From Diplonema papillatum (Eukaryota; Euglenozoa; Diplonemea; Diplonemida; Diplonemidae), in NCBI GenBank assembly GCA_030068145.1, contig JAPJBO010000400.1, positions 62,001 through 126,000 of the forward strand: a DNA stretch of 64,000 nt. The letters run 5' to 3'. Position numbers and translations under genes: made by a program. The notes below the pieces were generated by a model. That model was not told where the DNA came from and ran no database searches. It saw nothing but the letters and a program-made list of their open reading frames with translations. Positions 58,977 to 64,000 of the stretch are shown here, one piece after another (position 1 is the stretch's first letter; each line of letters starts with the position of its first letter).

Positions 58977-59500
58977 AGGAGAACTCTACAGTTCTTGATC
59001 GCGAAGCCCAACATGATAAGAGAGGTGGCCAGCTTGATCATGTTGACAGAAGTGCGCAAAATTTCGCACAGACTTCCACCACACAGCACACAACACGAAA
59101 CAACAAAAAAGGGGGTTGGTTGACGGTTTCTTGTTGTGCGACGGTGTTTTGCGTGCAGTTTTGTGGTGTCTTCTCGTCGGGAAGGCCGGTGGTGCGTAGC
59201 TCTATCGCAGCCCGCGGACAGACTGCAAAGAGTCGAAACCGCGTGTACCGAATATATATATATATATATAATATTATATATATAGAATGCACTACTACCC
59301 AGAAGAACTCTATGCAGTTCTTGATTAAGAAACCCCGACAACATTTTTTGAGAGGTGCGCCAGCGTCGTCAGATTGACAAAGGTGAAGCACGCCGCTGTG
59401 CACGGACTTTCTCCACACACCACACAACACGAACCGACAAAGAAGGGTAGGTTGGTTGATGGCCGTCTTCTGGTGCGACGGGTGCATTTTCTTCCCATCA
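58977..59500. repeat. Imperfect direct repeat around a TA tract
   Basis: Two related segments of about 185 bp, offset by about 329 bp, each opening with a short inverted repeat (AGAACTCTA..CAGTTCT). The (TA)n tract lies between them. Might be a doubled small transposon or an old segmental duplication. Confidence 0.65.
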
Positions 59501-59815
59501 TCCCAAAGCTGGAGCCAACGGTGGCCGGGAACTACGAATATACAATGACGCCCTGAGGACGTTGACTGTTGCTTGCAAACCAATAACACAAATGTACAAA
59601 CGCCCGGAGACTGCGTGTCTGGACACACAGGTCGCACTCGTGGAACTGTTTCCGCTGTCTTGGAGGCAGCAAGGCTCACAAGACCGCTGCTGAATGCACG
59701 TATGCAGCATTTCCGCATCCACACAGCAGGCGGGGCACCAGAACTGGGGTGCTAGCTTATGTGCATATAGTGCCATGCTCAGGGTAGTCGAAGGCCTGAC
59801 TAATGCAACAAATTT

Positions 59816-59915
59816 ACGAATGTTCGCGGCCGGCAGCGCGTTGAGTGGGTTTTGAGTGCCAACCGCCGTCAGCAGGAGCTCGGAAAGCAGTACTGCTGCC
59901 GGATGCTGATCCAGC
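59816..59915 (-). pseudogene. Decayed copy of Calx-beta gene 3' end
   Basis: The words CGAATGTTCGCGGCCGGCAG, CGCGTTGAG.GGGTT and GTGCC.ACCGCCGTC.GCAGG match 60056-60115, which encode the last residues of the neighbouring gene (NPLNALPATNIRDL region). Similarity continues weakly to about 59915. Same orientation, about 240 bp downstream of the parent, lacking the rest of the gene. Confidence 0.75.
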
Positions 59916-60044
59916 GCGCCTAAGAAGGTGTGTCCGCGGAGCTGGCGTGACGCTCATTTTGGTAGCAGCAACGTCTGGCACGCTCTGTTGCACGGCCGCG
60001 TATCCACCGTTTTCACCGGCCCCGAAGGCCCGCACGGGAGAAAT
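59916..60044. other. Short spacer, nothing recognised
   Basis: Spacer between the decayed copy and the true stop codon of the Calx-beta gene; presumably its 3' untranslated region. Confidence 0.4.
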
Positions 60045-63000
60045 TCACAAGTCCCGAATGTTCGTGGCCGGCAGCGCGTTGAGCGGGTTCTCCGTGCCGA
60101 CCGCCGTCGGCAGGGGCGTCACGCTGTAGAGGTCCTGCTGCCCGGGGTGTTCCACCGCAGAGGAAAACTGCGGGTTCAGCGGGCTCGCAGCGGCGCCGGT
60201 GAAGTCGTCTGGCCCGCCCGTCCACGCCACCACGTAACCGTCCTTCGGAATCTCCCACTGGGCCGTGGCGGAGGACCCTGCGCCCGTGAGCTCGGGGTAG
60301 TAATAGTACTGCCGCCGGGTATTGCTCCAGCGGGCCACGTAGCGTTCGCCGCGGGCGCTCAGGTCTTCCACCAGTTCCTCTCGCTCGGGCGCGTAGACCG
60401 CCATCATCTGCTGGGAGGGCAGCACGCTCGCGTACCGCTGCGAGCCGATCGTGTCGAGGAACAGGCTTTTTTCCTCGTTGCGGTACAGGGGCAGCGGGGG
60501 CGGCGCCGTCTTCGCGGCGTTGCCGAGGGCCTCCGTCTCCTGCAGGTCCTTGTTCTTCCTCCGCGCGGCCTCCTTCGCCCGCGCGCCGCGCCAGCAGCAG
60601 AACGCCGCGACGAGGACCAGCAAGCAGAGCAGCAGCACGCCGCCGACGATGGCGGCGATCGCCCACGACGGAAACGCGTCGTCACCCTCCGCAGCAGCCC
60701 GGGGCTCGGTCGGCGCGGTGGTGGCCGGGACAGCCGGAGTCGGGGTATCCGGGGGTTGCGTGGCCACGGGCGTGCAGCAGACGTCCACTGTGCAGCCAGC
60801 GGGAGCGCAGTAGTTCGTCCGGACGACTGCCTGCGACGACGGGCAGGAGAACAGGGCGCACGACAGACAGCACACTTCCATCGTGCAGTCCGCCGTACAC
60901 CCGCCGGCGGACGGGTCGAGCGTGCACAGCGGCGCGAACCCATCACACGACGACCCCGGCGGCGCGCTGGTTGGACAGAACGGACTGACGTCCGACCAAT
61001 CGCCGGTCGCCGTGCACGTCGTCGTCGAGCACGTTACCCCACCCACCACAGGTGTGCACGTCGCGCTGGGCAGCGCCGTGCCCACCGTAGGACACCCTGA
61101 CGACCCAGCCGGCAACGTGAGGTCTGTGTACTCGCAGACTTCGGTCGGCGAGTCTGTCGCGACGCTGGCCACGACCGCGATGGTGGGCAGGGTGATGTTC
61201 CCGGCGTACGTGGCGTCCGCGCTGGAAGAGCTATCCGCCACGACGGTGAACCCGCCGGCGAGATCTGAAGACGTGACGGTGACGGTCTGCGGGTCGCGCC
61301 AGTTGGCGGCGGTGAAGGTCAGCGCAGCCGGCGAGACCGTCCCCTGCGCCCCGTCACTGCTGGCGAGCTGGATCGTCACGTCGGAGAGCGGCTCGGAGCT
61401 CAAGGCGACGGTGAACGTGCCGGGGGAAGAGGGGTCAGGGGACACCACGGTGTTCGACGACACAACCAAGCCGGCGACGTCGTCGTCGGTCTTTGTGACT
61501 TCGAGAGGGCTCGCGACGACAAATGAGTCGTACTTCGCGTCGGCGCTTGAGAACTGAGCTGCCAGCGTGAAAGTTACGAGCCCGCGCGCCACGAAGTCTT
61601 GCACGGGCGTCACGGTCACCACGTGCGGCGTCGCCCAGTCGATCCTGCCGCTCTGCAGGACCTCGCCCGCGCGGCCTGCGGCAGTGCTTCCAGGGGTGAA
61701 CACCAGCCTGTTGCTGCTGAGCGTCACGTGAGGCGATTCCGCCAGCTGCACGACGACTTCGGCCGCCGGCTGCGTGTGCAAGACGACCGAAAACTGCACC
61801 GCGGCGCCCGTTTCGTCGATCGCGATTTCCTGCGGCGATATCGTCACGCCCATCTCATCGTCGTCCGTGTTGACGACGGACACGTCGCTGAGGTCGAGCC
61901 CGTTAAACGCCGGGTCGGCGCTGGTGGCTGGGTTGAGGATGACAGAGTACGCGACGTCGTCGTCGTCGATCGCGTCTTGCTCGCCAGTCACGGTCAGGGT
62001 CTGGGCGGTGTTCCAGTTGCGGGATGTGAACGTCAGGGACGTCGCCGACACCAGCCCCTCGGACGCGTCCGATGAAAAAACAGGGATCACCACGTCATCA
62101 GACGGCTGCGCGCTCAGCACGACGCTGATCTCCGCAATGGTCACCCCATCCTCGCTGGTCTCTGCGGAGCAGCAGGTGCAGGTGGTCCCGACGCGGGTTT
62201 CGTTGACCTTTCGCGACCAGACGCACACCGTGCCTTGTGAGTCGTCGTTGTCGATGTTCGTCGCCAGCACCTGGGCGGCCGCCAACCCGTCGTAGGCGGT
62301 GTCCCCGCTTTGAACCGACGCCACGATCGAGTACGCCTCGTCCCCATCGTCGAGATCATCATCTACACCGCTCACGGCCACCGTCTGCTCGACGTCCCAG
62401 TCCGCGGCCGTGAACAGTACGGACGGGGGTGAGACAGACCCCTCCGTACTGTCGGTCGACCCGAACTGCACGGTTACCGGCAACCGCGGCTGCGAGCGCA
62501 ACCGTACGCCGATACTTTCCGGCGGTGCGGTTCCGTCTTCAGTGGTGGTGAGCTGGGTGGGCACGGTGCCGGATAGATAGGAGGTCCCGGCGACGATGAT
62601 GTAAACGCCGACAGCGTCGTCGTCGGCGTTGCTGCACTGCAAACTCGGGGGGGTCGTTTGGTTCTGGTACGCCGGGTCACCAGAGGCCACGGAAACCACG
62701 GAGACCGTGTACTGCACGTCGCCGTCGACGACGAGGTCGTCGACTCCTGTCACGGTCACGACGGTGCCGGTGTTCCACGTGGTGTCGTCGAGGGTCACCG
62801 TCTCCACCGAGAGAGTCCCCTCGGCCGCATTCGAGCTCCCCAGCGTGATTTCGACGGTGGACGGCTGGGACGGGTCGCTCGGCAGCGGCATCGACAGCAG
62901 CCGCACAGTGAAACTATCCGAGCCCCCGTCTTCGCCGGTCGCCAGCGACGCGGCCCCGGCGGCGGTCGGGAGCAGCTCGATCCCGGCGACGTCGTCGTCT

Positions 63001-64000
63001 TGGTTGACCACGGTGATGTTCCCCGAGCGCAACGTGTCGTACGCAGCGTCAGCGGACGCGGACTGGCAGAACAGCGCGAACCCCACGTCTCCATCCACGT
63101 AGTCATCGTCCAGCGCGGTGAGTGTGACGGTTTGCGTCACGTTCCAGTCCCCGGCATCAAAGGTGAGCGAAGAAGGGGACACTACCCCCTCGGTCACGTC
63201 GACGCCCTCTACCGAGACGGCAACCTGGTTTTGCGGACGGGTCGCGAGGCGGACTGTGAACGGGAACGGCGTGGTCGTATCGGATTCCTTCGTGCTCGCG
63301 AACGACGTGGACGAGGCGATCACCAGGATGCCGGCCACGTCGTCGTCGGTGTTCTCGGCCGTGATGTCGGGCAGAATCACGCCGTCGTACTGCGCGTCAG
63401 CGCTGACTGACGGCGCGAACTGCACGGCATACGTCACGTTGCCGTCGGCGACCTGATCGTCGACCCCCGTCAGAGTCACGGTCAGAGCGGACGACCAAAC
63501 GGACCGTCCGTCGCAAGACGCGGTGCAGGGGCCGGGCAAGAACGTGAGGGTCGACGGCGTCACGGCGCCTTCGAGCGCGTTGCTGGTGTTGATGCTGACG
63601 GTGACCTCGGCGGTCGGCTGCGTGCGCAGCACGACGGTGAACGCCGCGAAGCCCCCGGCTTCCGACGTGGCGAGCGCCGCGCCGGCGGCGGAGACAGCGA
63701 TGCCGGGGGTGTCGTCGTCGGTGTTCTGCACCTGCACCGGCGACAGGACCAACAACGCGTACCCGGTCGTGTCACTCGTTGTGACCGAGACTGCGATGTC
63801 GTACGTCACATCCCCATCGGCCACCGCATCCTGAACACCGGTAACAGTGACGGATTGCGGGACGTTCCACGCGGAGGGTTCGAACGTCAACAAGTCCGTC
63901 GACAGCGAGCCTTCTGAAGTGTCCCGCACGACGAAGTCCAGCTGCACGCTCGCCGACGGCCGCGACGCGAGAACGACCGTGAACACGGCGGGACCCCCCG
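60045..64000 (-). CDS. Calx-beta-type repeat surface protein, C-terminal part
   Basis: Open to the window edge; at least 1317 codons are visible and the N terminus lies beyond 64000. The ectodomain is seven full and one decayed unit of about 110-120 residues with the pattern FTVxLxSQP, SSDxxEGxVSPxxLTF, WNxxQTVTVTGVDDxxxDGD and NxDDDxxG. These are Calx-beta-like Ca-binding adhesion repeats; the DDD clusters would bind calcium. A Cys-rich section follows (about 60760-61140, including a CCP-like stretch ending GDWSDVSPFC), then a transmembrane helix (about 60590-60675, WAIAAIVGGVLLLCLLVLVA) and a cytoplasmic tail with a WW-like segment (about 60240-60345: ARWSNTRRQYYYYP, QWEIP). Cell-surface adhesion or signalling is inferred. 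Part of its 3' end is duplicated downstream. Confidence 0.88.
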   Translation of the reverse strand, partial: GGPAVFTVVLASRPSASVQLDFVVRDTSEGSLSTDLLTFEPSAWNVPQSVTVTGVQDAVADGDVTYDIAVSVTTSDTTGYALLVLSPVQVQNTDDDTPGIAVSAAGAALATSEAGGFAAFTVVLRTQPTAEVTVSINTSNALEGAVTPSTLTFLPGPCTASCDGRSVWSSALTVTLTGVDDQVADGNVTYAVQFAPSVSADAQYDGVILPDITAENTDDDVAGILVIASSTSFASTKESDTTTPFPFTVRLATRPQNQVAVSVEGVDVTEGVVSPSSLTFDAGDWNVTQTVTLTALDDDYVDGDVGFALFCQSASADAAYDTLRSGNITVVNQDDDVAGIELLPTAAGAASLATGEDGGSDSFTVRLLSMPLPSDPSQPSTVEITLGSSNAAEGTLSVETVTLDDTTWNTGTVVTVTGVDDLVVDGDVQYTVSVVSVASGDPAYQNQTTPPSLQCSNADDDAVGVYIIVAGTSYLSGTVPTQLTTTEDGTAPPESIGVRLRSQPRLPVTVQFGSTDSTEGSVSPPSVLFTAADWDVEQTVAVSGVDDDLDDGDEAYSIVASVQSGDTAYDGLAAAQVLATNIDNDDSQGTVCVWSRKVNETRVGTTCTCCSAETSEDGVTIAEISVVLSAQPSDDVVIPVFSSDASEGLVSATSLTFTSRNWNTAQTLTVTGEQDAIDDDDVAYSVILNPATSADPAFNGLDLSDVSVVNTDDDEMGVTISPQEIAIDETGAAVQFSVVLHTQPAAEVVVQLAESPHVTLSSNRLVFTPGSTAAGRAGEVLQSGRIDWATPHVVTVTPVQDFVARGLVTFTLAAQFSSADAKYDSFVVASPLEVTKTDDDVAGLVVSSNTVVSPDPSSPGTFTVALSSEPLSDVTIQLASSDGAQGTVSPAALTFTAANWRDPQTVTVTSSDLAGGFTVVADSSSSADATYAGNITLPTIAVVASVATDSPTEVCEYTDLTLPAGSSGCPTVGTALPSATCTPVVGGVTCSTTTCTATGDWSDVSPFCPTSAPPGSSCDGFAPLCTLDPSAGGCTADCTMEVCCLSCALFSCPSSQAVVRTNYCAPAGCTVDVCCTPVATQPPDTPTPAVPATTAPTEPRAAAEGDDAFPSWAIAAIVGGVLLLCLLVLVAAFCCWRGARAKEAARRKNKDLQETEALGNAAKTAPPPLPLYRNEEKSLFLDTIGSQRYASVLPSQQMMAVYAPEREELVEDLSARGERYVARWSNTRRQYYYYPELTGAGSSATAQWEIPKDGYVVAWTGGPDDFTGAAASPLNPQFSSAVEHPGQQDLYSVTPLPTAVGTENPLNALPATNIRDL

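Larger units (their letters stand above)
57274..59815. other. Intergenic DNA with repeats
   Basis: No gene. It contains family E copy 2 (57641-57780), a segment at 58320-58400 resembling 4620-4700, an imperfect direct repeat (58977-59160 and 59306-59500: AACTCTA..CAGTTCTTGAT, CACACAACACGAA, GGTTGGTTGA) and a TA-dinucleotide run at 59252-59284 between its halves. Confidence 0.6.

Overview
This window looks like nuclear DNA of a protist in Euglenozoa, most likely a diplonemid. Three things point that way. First, a piece of 18S rRNA at 43030-43345 ends in GCTGTAGGTGAA, the form I recall from euglenozoans, where most eukaryotes have TCCGTAGGTGAA. Second, every gene I can support (eleven) lies on the minus strand, as expected of long one-way transcription units. 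Third, genes are GC-rich, mostly uninterrupted and far apart, with repeat-rich DNA between them. I cannot name a species, and I found no spliced-leader RNA gene.

Layout from the left, all genes minus strand: a GAF-domain protein (2534-4123); a MAK11/PAK1IP1-like WD40 protein (7008-8504); an 18-copy, 155-bp satellite (9531-12320) whose last unit supplies the stop codon of a 1636-residue coiled-coil protein (12288-17198); a FAM161-like ciliary protein (19201-21078) with partial copies of itself at both ends; and about 10 kb without a convincing gene (21.7-31.7 kb), full of dispersed repeats and an 18S rRNA scrap. Then come three small genes: a two-exon gene of unknown function (31734-32613), the first exon of a serine palmitoyltransferase small subunit (33863-34052), and a four-helix membrane protein (36076-36606). 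A further 7 kb repeat field follows, including the second 18S scrap.

The right side is dominated by surface and membrane proteins: a 2575-residue type I membrane protein with three tandem sulfatase-like domains that have all lost key active-site residues (43866-51593); a RING/B-box TRIM-like protein split by one intron (53181-54856); a short-chain dehydrogenase (56485-57273); and the 3' part of a large Calx-beta-type repeat protein with a transmembrane helix and a WW-like tail (60045 to the window edge).

Two themes stand out. One is the triple pseudosulfatase. The other is that several genes carry partial, decayed copies of their own first or last segment beside them (MAK11-like 5', FAM161-like 5' and 3', Calx-beta 3'), and one reads into a satellite. 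No operon logic links the gene functions; shared strand and repeat content are the main common features. I recognised no retroelement or virus-derived gene.
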